Assembly (NCBI GenBank): GCA_004352715.1
Contig: SCFE01000084.1
Location: forward strand, 1,572,856 to 1,636,855
Direction: 5' to 3'
From: Hofstenia miamia
Lineage: Eukaryota; Xenacoelomorpha; Acoela
Length of the DNA: 64,000 nt
Positions 1 through 10,640 of the stretch are shown piece by piece. Position 1 is the stretch's first letter. Every line of letters begins with the position of its first letter. The notes below the pieces were generated by a model, which saw nothing but the letters and a program-made list of their open reading frames with translations, was not told the origin of the DNA and made no database searches. The position numbers and the translations under genes are program-made.

Positions 1-992
1 AAACAATCAAATACAATGAATTAAATTGAATTACTGCTCTAAATTTATTAAGGAACATTTTTCAAAATTAGCATTCTCATTGTCATACAAAATTAAGGCT
101 GTGCTATTACAATGGGAGTGAAATTAATTTCCAAACTGTTATATACAAATACGTTTTTCTATAAAAATTTTCAGATAAAAAATATAATTAACTATGATAC
201 ACCAAAATTTGCAAATTACCGGAATATTATAAACCATAATGTAGAACATCCATTGAATTAATGGATGAGATAAGAAAACATCTTTTCAATTATGACAAAT
301 ACTGCAGACAATTTTCATCAATTAATTATGAAATCTAAATCAGATAATAAAAAACACACCAGATCAACTATATCTCGATGTTTTTGAAATATTAGCAGTT
401 TCCTCAGAGCATGAATGAATACACACTTAGATAACAAAAAATCATTTCACTGATTGTCATCTTTACAACACATCAGCATTTCATAATTTACAATCTTGTG
501 AAAAACCTGAAGAAATACGGAAAAATTGTAACTGCATGTTTTGCACAATATTTTTAAAAATTTTGAGAAATATTCAATTACAAATATAACCACTTAATAC
601 AAATATCTTTGAAGATGTATTTGATCATAATTTTCTTATATGTATATAAGGAAAAGACTTCTATGTATAGTAATAGTGAAACAGTTGTTTAAGATATAAA
701 AAGTAACATGCATAATAAGAATATATTCTTATAGAACTATATGCATATGCACATTTATATGATGAACAAAAAACTTGCTAGCTTTGATTACACCAAATAG
801 CACAGACAATTTTTGACAAAGTATCATTGCATTTACTAATAAGATAAAATTTAATTTAAAAATTTTTTAAAAACCTAATACATTCTTTGTTCAAACTATT
901 ACTGGCAACAGATCTACAATGAAACAAGTATATACAATCAGCAGCTGAAACACTTAAATTCCTCATAAAATGCATTATATATACAGTACATA

Positions 993-1044
<52 letters not shown>

Positions 1045-2640
1045 TAATTTTAAAAATGTGTTTTGAATAACAAGAAGTGCTTTTGCAATAATTCATAATT
1101 CCCACCTGCACTTTTCTTGTAGCTTGCAGCTTTGTTGAAATATATACATTTGCATCATTTTGTTTTATGCATTGCTAAATTTGTTTCAAAATACTTTACT
1201 AGCCCTGTTCGAACAATTCCACATTTGGATCCTTCTAAAAAGAATGAAGCTTACTTAATTAGATAATTTTGAATTTGATTTTTATAATGTTTTGATATCA
1301 TAGTGATATATTTCTGATTAAGACCATTGTTTTCAATACTTTTTCCGCCGGTGTATTTAGCCTATGATGTGAATATTCGGTCTGAAGCAAGCATTTTTAA
1401 AAATCCATGGGAAAGTATGAGATCTACAAAAATGGAATCAAAACGGGTTCGTTAATTAATGGTCTGCAAGGCTTTGTGATTTTTCTACAATTTATCAAAG
1501 ACATATTGAAAATCGTTGATATTGACGCATCTATTGGTCTGTTCACTCTAGTGAAGGGCTGAAGATCTGTGCTACGATTTATGAAAATATTAATTTTTTC
1601 TCAATGAGAAAAATTATTTTTTCAAAAACATTCAAGTTTTTCCCATAACTATTGTTCAGCTAATGATAGTCTAATGCTTCAACTGTTTTGCTTTCTTCAA
1701 ATATACTGCTTATGTCAGGGAAGAAAGAGAGGTTAGTGAGATATGAGAGTTTAACAACATTTTGAAGAAACCATAATAGATTTTGACTAAATTCTTAGTA
1801 GAAATTGGATTAACCAACTGCATAGATTACAATGTAACAAATATATTTTAAAAATACTTTAACTATTTGCAATCTAGTGTTAAACACGCAAGTTTTGTTA
1901 TTTTAGTTTATCACTATGTAATATAATTTTTTTGAATTTCCCTAGTTTAAAAGTTTGCAATAAAAAATTTATAAAAATAAGTATAGTGAACATTACTTAT
2001 AATAAATTGTATCTAAGCAGTAGAAGTTTTCCTCTGATTTCTATGTACACACAAACTTTCAGAACTTGTTGTTTTGAAACAATCTTATTAAAACTTTGCA
2101 ACTGCATATGTCTGATAAAAGTTTGTAAATACTTATTCAATAGTGCATATCATAGAGCGAATTTTTTTTTAAATTTACAATACCCAAATTGAGCAATACA
2201 TCTCTAAAATTGCATAGTAATTGATATCTGAGATTTTAGTAGGAGCTCAGAAGGGTTCTCTGTTCTCCTCACTATGCTACTTCTTATAGTGATTAGTGAT
2301 ATATTTTAGAAGGTTGGATTTTGGTTGAAATTGGTGCACATGGATACAGTGCAATTAATTTCTTTGTATATGGATTCACCCACTCAGGATTTCGAAAAGC
2401 ATATCTCACTATTGGACACAATTTATTGCCATGTGTAATAGGAAATCCCAAATGAATGTATTATTGCTTGTCAAAATTTTAGTTTCTGTAAATATCTGTA
2501 TCCAAAAAAATGTTTGTACTTGTGAATATACTTTTATGCTATTGGTGTACAGCAATACAAACAGTGCTGATCACATTATAAGGTTCTTTACTATTTAAAT
2601 AAATTATGGATTAATTTTGTGCATATTGCTTACACTTTTC
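1..2640. other. Non-coding AT-rich DNA
   Basis: I see no gene here. The only ORF of note (1932-2192, plus) has the low-complexity composition of random AT-rich sequence and no recognisable motif. CpG dinucleotides occur at moderate frequency up to about 1.9 kb and then become rare. A dinucleotide repeat at 996-1041 is listed separately. Confidence 0.6.
996..1041. repeat. (AT)n microsatellite
   Basis: An uninterrupted AT dinucleotide run of about 23 units. Similar runs occur at 21719-21751, 22803-22833 and near 45133. Confidence 0.95.
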
Positions 2641-4094
2641 ATTTGCAATATATCGAATGAGAGAATTTAAATATTTTTGAAACTGGACCTATAATTATAT
2701 TTCATATTAACTCTATTTAGGTTGGGCTTTATGATATAGCATAGAAGTCCTAGTTGATGATAAGGTTTATGCTAATACTGGAAGTTAAAATCTAGTTGTA
2801 GTAAGCCTTTGTGAAGAAACCAGTTTTAGAAAAGGCCTTCTCAGAATAGAGAGAAAATTGATTACAATTTTCATGAAGCTTGTCTAAATAATGGATATTT
2901 CATTTGATTCTCTTTGAAATATGACAATTCTTACTGAAGATCTTGTGTAAAAATTTTATGTGTTTTTCAGATGTAAAACCATTTACTGGCACAGTAGTTT
3001 TAGTAAATGCTCTTGCCCTTGACTGTTGCTTGCAGGCATTTTCATCAGTTATGTGAAAAGTAGTGCTGATTACTGTTTGTGTGGCAAGAACCTTTGAAAG
3101 AAACTCACTAACATCTTAGTGTTCCTTCTGATGAGAACACTTCAGATGGTTGCTTGCTGAGACCAAAAATGTACTTTCTAAATTCAATTTAAGTATTTGT
3201 TGTAAAACAAGCATTGAAAAGAATTACTAGAAGCATTGTACTTAAAGTAGCCATTAATTAGTTTCTGTATTCTGAAGGACTGTTTGCCATTGAAAATAAT
3301 CAGGAAACAGAGCAAAACAACTATAAAACCTATATGTAACTACCAAAAAATAAAGTAATAAACTATTCATTGTTACTGAGATGCAAAGCAAAAATACTTC
3401 AGAAATTGACAAATTGTTGAAATTGATATAAAATAACATTCAATACTTTAATTTTAAAGGAATCACTTCTTATGCATTTCAATAAATTTCAATTTGATGG
3501 GTCATATAAATGATAAATTTAAAAAGGAATCACTGGCTGTAAACATGCTTATTTCAGATTAGCATGGTAATAATTGAACATTAACAACATGAGCCTCAAT
3601 GCTATCCATTGTTACTCTTTGTACACCAGAATACCCCAGAATTATCAGATTCAGGGATGTATGTGATGATAAATTGATATTCCCACAATTGGGTGAGCCA
3701 ACATGATTGTCTGCTGCTTTGTGGAGTGTGATGTTTCAAGAAACCTATTAAAGGTTTATAATCAATCTAAACCTTTGCCATCTTAGCCAAGAAGCAGTGA
3801 TAAAATATTATGAATGTCCAAACAACTGGAAGCACTTTTTGATCCAAAACACTGTACTGGTTTTATACCTGTGATGAATAGCTGCAACGGGTGGCAGTTT
3901 GCAAAATTCCATTGAGATGGCAAGTTTCTTGTTCTAAAATGGAAGATAAAGTACAAATTCATCCTTCAAAATATGATGAAGGAAAACCTAGACTGCATAA
4001 CTTGTGTTAAGCTAAACTATTAGTCTTAACACTTGCAAAGTTAATCAATGGATGCATGACCTCAGAAATATGTAGGATAATGTCAGAGCAGAAA
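2641..4094. other. CpG-depleted non-coding DNA
   Basis: No ORF here can be assigned. CpG is almost absent, as in the Gypsy element further right, so this may be decayed transposon sequence, but I could not recognise any domain on either strand. The segment ends exactly where the first 977-bp repeat begins. Confidence 0.5.
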
Positions 4095-5071
4095 TTCAAA
4101 GGGATACAGAAACCAAACTACTCTCCTGCCCACTGTTGAGAGAGGCATAGTGACAAACAAGGAAATCCATATCAAGTATAACTGGAAAATTGCAATCAGA
4201 AAAGAAGTTGAGAAGTATTGAGAGTCTACAAAAAATTATAATGTTATCTGCACAAGCTACTCGAACTTGACTTGTGAACTGTCTAGTAGGTTTCTATATA
4301 TGTACTAGCATTGACTTAATGGTATTCTCTCACCTAGCATTCTTTTCACTGTTTATTGAAAGCATCTATATGAGTTCATTCTATAAGGAGGTGCCAAAAT
4401 TATTTAATTCAGTAGGTTTGATATTCTATTCTCTTATTGAACTTACAAACCTTGTATTTACTATATATCTGTTATTGTTATATTTGCTCTTAAGTTGAAT
4501 TAAGTGATATTGGCTCTACAGTTTAATGTCAATCATTAACTTTGGGATCAATTAGGTTGCCACATATGCATATAACATATTGTGGCATTGGTATGAGATC
4601 ACCTAACTATTCTACTATCCTAGCTTATTGATGGTTTCAAGCTGATGCATGGAAATACCAATGCTACAAAATAATTAACTCCTCCTGATATTATATGTTT
4701 CCTAATAAAAGTTAAAAGTAAATGGGAGATCAGGTAATGGCAGAGTGGCCACACTCAGCCAACCTGATAAAGATACCCTTTAAAAAAGAGTTGTATAAGA
4801 CTAGAGCTCTAATTAAGATAAAGAATAAAGAAGCCCTAACTCTTGGATGCATGTAGTGAGCCTAAGTGCTTAGTTAAATAATCTAAGCTCAGTGTGATTC
4901 TCATCTCATGCAATTTAGGTGAAAGAAATAATAACAATTTTCATTAAGAATGAAAAGCAGTACAACAGCCCTAACTGTACACCTAACCTAAGTTAAAGAA
5001 AAGCAAACCAGCCAAATCATGCCATATCTGGGTGCCCCTTAACTACACAGTTGAAATTTCAAAATACAAAA
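4095..5071. repeat. 977-bp direct repeat, copy A
   Basis: This segment recurs at 5409-6385 with a constant offset of 1314 bases, and I found no difference in the stretches I compared. Each copy carries the same 74-codon hydrophobic ORF (4274-4498 here). It does not start with TG or end with CA, so it is not an ordinary LTR. Copy A ends directly against the undetermined base at 5072. The sequence is CpG-poor like the Gypsy element to its right. It could be a real recent duplication, part of an LTR-like terminus, or an assembly artefact; I favour the last because of the N. Confidence 0.9.
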
Positions 5072-5072
5072 N
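5072..5072. other. Undetermined base (N) at repeat edge
   Basis: A single N lies immediately after the last base of repeat copy A. A second single N at 22788 also abuts a duplicated sequence. Both look like marks left where contigs or gap fills were joined. Confidence 0.85.
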
Positions 5073-5408
5073 ATAAACATCTAAGGTTATTTAAATGTTC
5101 TTTTTCATTAACTGTTGCCACCATGATGCCATCTATGTAAAGAGATGATGTTGTCTTTATTGAAATTGTTGATGTCATATGGTTGTACATTGTATGGCTA
5201 AAGTTGTTTGTTGATTGAAAATGCTATTTTTGGTTTGGATTTTACAGTAAATGAGTTTTGCCAGAAACTGATGGCAAGATTGAGCTTTGAAAAGAATTTG
5301 CAACCAGTTATCTTGTAAAAGTTTTCACAGGTGACTGGAAGGGGTGAGTTTCAGGTATTATGTACTAATTGTGAGACCTGAAATCAACAAACATCAAGAG
5401 AGGATGAG
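5073..5408 (-). pseudogene. Ty3/Gypsy reverse transcriptase fragment
   Basis: Read on the minus strand, this 336-bp spacer between the two repeats encodes a stretch around LYIDGIMVATVNEKEHLNNL. This matches the Gypsy palm motif (Y-I/V-D-D-I-L-V) followed by the usual E-H-L-x-x-L. The second catalytic aspartate is replaced by glycine, so this copy would be inactive. Upstream in the same frame the reading is broken by stops. It is a different sequence from the reverse transcriptase at 7.85-8.6 kb, so it comes from a second, diverged Gypsy copy in the same orientation. It is cut at one end by the N and at the other by repeat copy B. Confidence 0.6.
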
Positions 5409-6385
5409 TTCAAAGGGATACAGAAACCAAACTACTCTCCTGCCCACTGTTGAGAGAGGCATAGTGACAAACAAGGAAATCCATATCAAGTATAACTGGA
5501 AAATTGCAATCAGAAAAGAAGTTGAGAAGTATTGAGAGTCTACAAAAAATTATAATGTTATCTGCACAAGCTACTCGAACTTGACTTGTGAACTGTCTAG
5601 TAGGTTTCTATATATGTACTAGCATTGACTTAATGGTATTCTCTCACCTAGCATTCTTTTCACTGTTTATTGAAAGCATCTATATGAGTTCATTCTATAA
5701 GGAGGTGCCAAAATTATTTAATTCAGTAGGTTTGATATTCTATTCTCTTATTGAACTTACAAACCTTGTATTTACTATATATCTGTTATTGTTATATTTG
5801 CTCTTAAGTTGAATTAAGTGATATTGGCTCTACAGTTTAATGTCAATCATTAACTTTGGGATCAATTAGGTTGCCACATATGCATATAACATATTGTGGC
5901 ATTGGTATGAGATCACCTAACTATTCTACTATCCTAGCTTATTGATGGTTTCAAGCTGATGCATGGAAATACCAATGCTACAAAATAATTAACTCCTCCT
6001 GATATTATATGTTTCCTAATAAAAGTTAAAAGTAAATGGGAGATCAGGTAATGGCAGAGTGGCCACACTCAGCCAACCTGATAAAGATACCCTTTAAAAA
6101 AGAGTTGTATAAGACTAGAGCTCTAATTAAGATAAAGAATAAAGAAGCCCTAACTCTTGGATGCATGTAGTGAGCCTAAGTGCTTAGTTAAATAATCTAA
6201 GCTCAGTGTGATTCTCATCTCATGCAATTTAGGTGAAAGAAATAATAACAATTTTCATTAAGAATGAAAAGCAGTACAACAGCCCTAACTGTACACCTAA
6301 CCTAAGTTAAAGAAAAGCAAACCAGCCAAATCATGCCATATCTGGGTGCCCCTTAACTACACAGTTGAAATTTCAAAATACAAAA
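5409..6385. repeat. 977-bp direct repeat, copy B
   Basis: Second copy of the repeat at 4095-5071, with the 74-codon ORF at 5588-5812. Its right edge cuts the integrase reading frame of the Gypsy element just after a conserved L-P-Y-I-E segment, so the repeat either inserted into, replaced or was joined to the end of pol. The surrounding pol is riddled with stops while the two repeat copies look identical to each other, so the duplication is much younger than the decay of pol, or it is not real. Confidence 0.9.
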
Positions 6386-7760
6386 GGTATTATAGAAGTT
6401 CTCAATGTAAGGCAATACAGATTTCCAGTGTTGTCCACTGATATGGGTGTTTGCTGCAAAAATGAGTTTTAGTAGTGTTTTATTTAGCCATTCTACATTG
6501 CCATTACTTTGTTAGTGATATAGAGTGGTGTGCTCATGAAGAATTTCCAATTGGTTTAATAGCTTTTTTAACAAAGAACTATTGAATTGTTTTCCACAAT
6601 CTGTTACTATGGTGTACAATGGACTGAAATGTAATATCCAGTTGTGTAAAATTTTTGATGCTATGGTTTGTGCTGTCTGATCAATAATAGGGATCATATG
6701 CACATATTTAGTGAAATTATCAACAATGACAACGATTTATTGGTAGCCATCAGCATCTTTTAAAAGTTGTTCAATGTCAATATGGACAATTTCAATTGGT
6801 GAGGATGATGTAATTTTCTAAAGTTCAGTAGCTGCAATGGAAAGTGTGTGGGATTACTGATGCAAGTTTTACATTTATTGATGACATCATAAACAATTGA
6901 ATGAATTCTGAGGCAAATGAATTGTGTATTTAATGTGTGTTTAGTTTGGGTGATGCCAACATGTCCATGTTCATGTAATTTTTGTGTTATTTCCTTTTTA
7001 TAATATTCATATAGTGCTATATAATTGTGATGTTTACAAGCAGCAAAGAGAAGAACATTTGCTGTTAGTTCTCAATTATAAGAGTTAAAGTATTTAGATG
7101 TTGTTTTATTTAACTGTAAATTGGGTTGTTTAATTTTATTTATGATTTGTATGAATTGTATGTCATTTTTTGATGTTTAATTATCTTGGCCTCAGATATT
7201 TCCTCTTTAAATTGAATGGGTAATATCAGGGTCCTTGTCTATCAGTGTTGACAACTAGGAGGTTATCACATGCTGACCATAAAATAAATGGAAATGGTAC
7301 TTTATTCTAAATTTGTTTTTTACCATCACAATGGTAATGTGGAAAAGATGTCATTAAATTGGCATTTGTATGTTGTTTACAAATTCAGTGAACTGTTGTG
7401 AAATTGAAATTTGTTAAATATTAAATCCAACATGATATTATGTTTGAGTGATCTCATGAAAATTTTTCAGGCCATATGAGGCCAGAATTTTCAGTGCAGA
7501 CAGTGAAATGTGATTTTCCAAGAAGAAAGTACCAAAATTCCTTAAGGCTCTCAACTAGAGTAAGCATTTGAACTTTTGTTGAACTGTATGGGTGATTCAC
7601 TACCATTTAGAAATTAACTTAATGTTGTGCCTATAGTTAAAGAGTTAGCATCACAGCCAACAATAAACTCTTTTGAGAAGTCTGGTATATTTAAATTTAA
7701 TAATTTTTTTAATTCTGTTTTAAAATTATCTAGTTTGGTTTGATTTTTCCAAGGCTATTT
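6386..7760 (-). pseudogene. Gypsy RNase H and integrase remnant
   Basis: On the minus strand around 7690-7615 lies PDFSKEFIVGCDANSLTIG, matching the start of Gypsy RNase H (P-D-F-x-K-x-F-x-x-x-x-D-A-S). After a stop-filled spacer, integrase is recognisable: HIDIEQ and IVVIVDNFTKY (first catalytic D region), VTDCGKQF (second D) in ORF 6703-6512, and QSNGNVEWLNKTL (catalytic E) just beyond a stop codon. The frame runs to WKSVLPYIENFYNT and is then cut at 6385 by repeat copy B. All three catalytic acidic positions can be seen, but stops between them make it non-functional. Confidence 0.75.
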
Positions 7761-7829
7761 TATTTTTTAAACAATTCAACATATTAATTGTTTTATTCAA
7801 ACTGCTTGGTATAAACACTTAGTAGCAAT

Positions 7830-9340
7830 TGAAAAAACCTAGGATTTTTGACAACCTAGAAAAATTACAGATCTTTGCAATATTTTACATTTTTGGCAAT
7901 TAATTTTTAAACCTGATTGTTGTAATAGGTTTAATATTTTATCTAGCTTGTTAATGTGGTTGTTGATAGTTTTTGATGCAACTAATATAGTGTTATATAT
8001 GTGGCAATTACATTTTCTAGATTGTTATTAGTTGTTTGTAGTATTTTAGTTACATATTGTTGGAGAGTGGAAGGGGTGTTGCATAGCCTGAAGGCCATAT
8101 AAAGCCACTTGAAGAGCCCATAAGGTGTGATGAATGCTGTTTTTTTTGAAGTCAGATTTACACATTGGAATTTACCAATAAGCCTTACATAGATCAAGTA
8201 TTGTAAACAATGAATTTTAGCATGATGTATACAATATTTCATCAATTTGTAGAAGTGGGTAGGCATCTCTTTTGTTATATTAAGTTATGTTAAGTTTTCT
8301 AAAATCAATACAAAGGCTGTATTTATCATTTTTTTTGATGAAGACTATTGGGATGCATTAGGACTTTTGGATGATTGAATAATACTGTTATTTAGCAAGT
8401 CTGTAATAATTTTAGGGTATTCCTGTTTTAGGTGCTCTGGTACAGGAAGCACTGGTTGATATATTGGTTTATTGTGTGTTGTCTTGATGTTATGCTCCTC
8501 TTTGATGGCTTTTCCAACACTAATGTTGTTAAAGTTGAATAACAATGAATGCTTTTTTAAAACAGAAATCAATTGATCAATTTGTTTTGGAGACAAATGT
8601 GGATGTCTGTTGTTGGTGATTTCTTGAACAGCAATAGAGTGGTTATCATCATTCAATATTTCCAATGATAGTATTGGTTTTGTTTTTGTTTGTACAACTG
8701 TAACATTGGAAGATGTCAATATTTTTATTTTTATGGTGTTATTGTTATTAAGTTTCCACTTTTATTTAGAATGGTGGTTGTAAACATATTATTGTGACTT
8801 TTTAAAATGGAAGCAAGAAGTAAAACCTTTTTGGAATTTAAATGTTGTTGGTTGTCATTTACAATATCAGAACTGATTAGGTTTTTGGATTGAAGAGTGA
8901 TAAAATGCCATTGTAAAGGTTCAATTTTAGTCATTTCAACTAGAAAGAATGTTATTGATTGAATACTAATGGTTTGTAGATGTGTTGTAATTTTTTTATT
9001 TTTTGGATTTAATGTTAGGTTTGTCTTCAAAGTTAATTATGCAGTAGTACTTTTCTAGGAACTTTTTACAAAAAATTAGTTCATAAGGCAATGTGTGATT
9101 CACCATAACTACAATAGGTGTCTCATCAGAAAATGTATTGTTTGCAATAGTAAATTCTAAAGACTTGATCAAATGTTTAATATCATGGTAATTGCCTGAA
9201 GTATTTATTAAATGATGATTATGTGACTCAATGTTATCTCTTGTAATGCAGATTTGATTAGTGCCTGGATGAGAATCCTCTTCATTGTTATTGGCATGTT
9301 ATTTTTATTCAGGTTTGTTGTTACTAGGATCATGTGCACA
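7830..9340 (-). pseudogene. Gypsy protease and reverse transcriptase region
   Basis: ORFs 9030-8731, 8719-8345 and 8266-7982 on the minus strand belong together. The second has the entry to Gypsy reverse transcriptase: H-x-I-x-T followed by P-I, then E-x-x-x-I-I-x-D-L-L and S-x-S-P. The third contains TPYGLFKWLYMAFRLCNTPS, matching the conserved F-G-L-x-x-F-L-x-M-P-F-G-L-x-N-A-P block. Further on (about 7930-7840) is SGLKINCQKCK, the usual thumb-region motif. The catalytic Y-x-D-D has been lost: the sequence at that place reads ATYIT and runs into a stop. A segment around 9.04-9.1 kb resembles the end of a retroviral-type protease, but I do not see a clear D-S/T-G. Confidence 0.75.
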
Positions 9341-9367
9341 CAGTTGGGAGTCAGCACTCTTATTCAT

Positions 9368-10640
9368 TTAAATCATCTTCATATTCTGATTTGAAGTCAT
9401 AGATGTAACTGTCATCCATTTAGTAACAGCCCTTATCAGCCATAAGTTGAATGGTTTTAGTGCAGTTGGGCAGTTGGAACTGTTGTGTCCTTTTTGTCCA
9501 CACTTTTTGCAGTAAACTTTGTTTACTTTTAGTTTATTTTCATTGGGTTGTTGTTCCTGTTTTATTTGGGAATCACTTTTTGTTGATTGATTTTCAGAAA
9601 GACATGGGGTGTTTTTAATGGCAAAATTAGATAAATTGCTTCCAAACTTAATTTGGTTAGATATTTTATTGTAATTATCAATATGCAGTTTAGCTTGTAC
9701 AGCCTTCTTCATAAATGTAGGCAAATTGTTTTCTAGGCTGCATTTTTGTTTGAATTGACAACAGATGGATAGTGGCATACTGTAAGTGATATATGTGAAA
9801 AGATCATGTGATGAGTATTCAAATGATGTACTGCTCAATCTATACAGTCTCTCAATTTGAAGAATATACTCTTCAATATGTTGTGTTATTTAAAATAGTC
9901 TTGTATTGGTTACATGCTGGGGGAGCATGGAAATGATCATAGAAATTCTGTATCAATAGCTGGTAGTCTGATTTAATTATTGTATCAAGTGTTAAATAAT
10001 AATTGTATGCTTTTCCCATGAGAAAATTGGGAAACTGTGCAAGTGCTTCATCTTGACTTGCTATTTTTACAATATGGTTTGTTTATAGGAGGAGAACCAT
10101 TTTTCAAAAGTTGGAGATATTCTGTCAATTTTGCCAGAAATTTTCTTGGTAGCATCCATATTTTTAAATTGTCATTGATGGCTACTGGTGTCAATTTAGA
10201 CTGAAATGAATTATTATTTACTGTGGGGCATTCCATAGTTTTTAATTTATTTATTAATTAAATCTAGTTTGTAATGTAATTCTGATATTATTTGATTTAT
10301 AAATGTGTGACCAGGGATATGAGACCTTTTTGGTGAGTTATTGTCAATGGTAAACAGAATTAATTGTGAGAAATGATTTTTAATTGTAGTATTGGACTGA
10401 TTTATACAATTTCCTATGTTTTGAATAATCTGATCTGATATTTTAGCAATCTTAGGAGTTGATGTAACTATCTTATCCTGTTGTACTTGTAAATTAGTTA
10501 GCTGACCTTTTGTCTGCTGTATTTCTTTGTGTAAATTGTTATTTTCTGCTTCCTTTGAAATGAGTTTTCCAGTTACTTAAATATTTTGTACATTACATTC
10601 ATCAACTTATTCAATTTGTTTAGTGTTAGTTAACTAACAC
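9368..10640 (-). pseudogene. Gypsy gag-like region with CCHC zinc knuckle
   Basis: The minus-strand ORF 9838-9368 (156 codons) contains CKKCGQKGHNSSNC, a textbook C-x2-C-x4-H-x4-C nucleic-acid-binding knuckle followed by an acidic/polar tail. A second short ORF (10236-10048) and stop-broken frames up to about 10.6 kb have the polar, K/N/Q-rich make-up of a gag N-terminus, but no capsid motif that I can name. Gag would package the element RNA in virus-like particles. At least two stops or frameshifts break it. Position upstream of protease and reverse transcriptase on the same strand supports the call. Confidence 0.65.

Larger units (their letters stand above)
4095..10640 (-). mobile_element. 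Degenerate Ty3/Gypsy retrotransposon
   Basis: Reading down the minus strand from about 10.64 kb, the Gypsy order is visible: gag with a CCHC knuckle, protease region, reverse transcriptase, RNase H and integrase. Pol stops at 6386, where repeat copy B begins. Every domain is interrupted by stops or frameshifts, so the copy is dead. I could not identify TG...CA long terminal repeats at either end; the 977-bp repeats at 4095-6385 are of uncertain relation. The element is almost free of CpG and rich in TG and CA, as expected if methylated cytosines decayed. The right edge near 10640 is approximate. Confidence 0.75.

Noticed and set aside
4274-5812. Two identical 74-codon hydrophobic ORFs as a membrane-protein gene pair
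   Set aside because: They are identical only because they lie in the 977-bp repeat; the sequence is T-rich, CpG-poor and shows no motif.
4095-6385. The 977-bp repeats as ordinary LTRs of the Gypsy element
   Set aside because: They lack TG...CA ends, both lie on the same side of pol, and one cuts the integrase frame.
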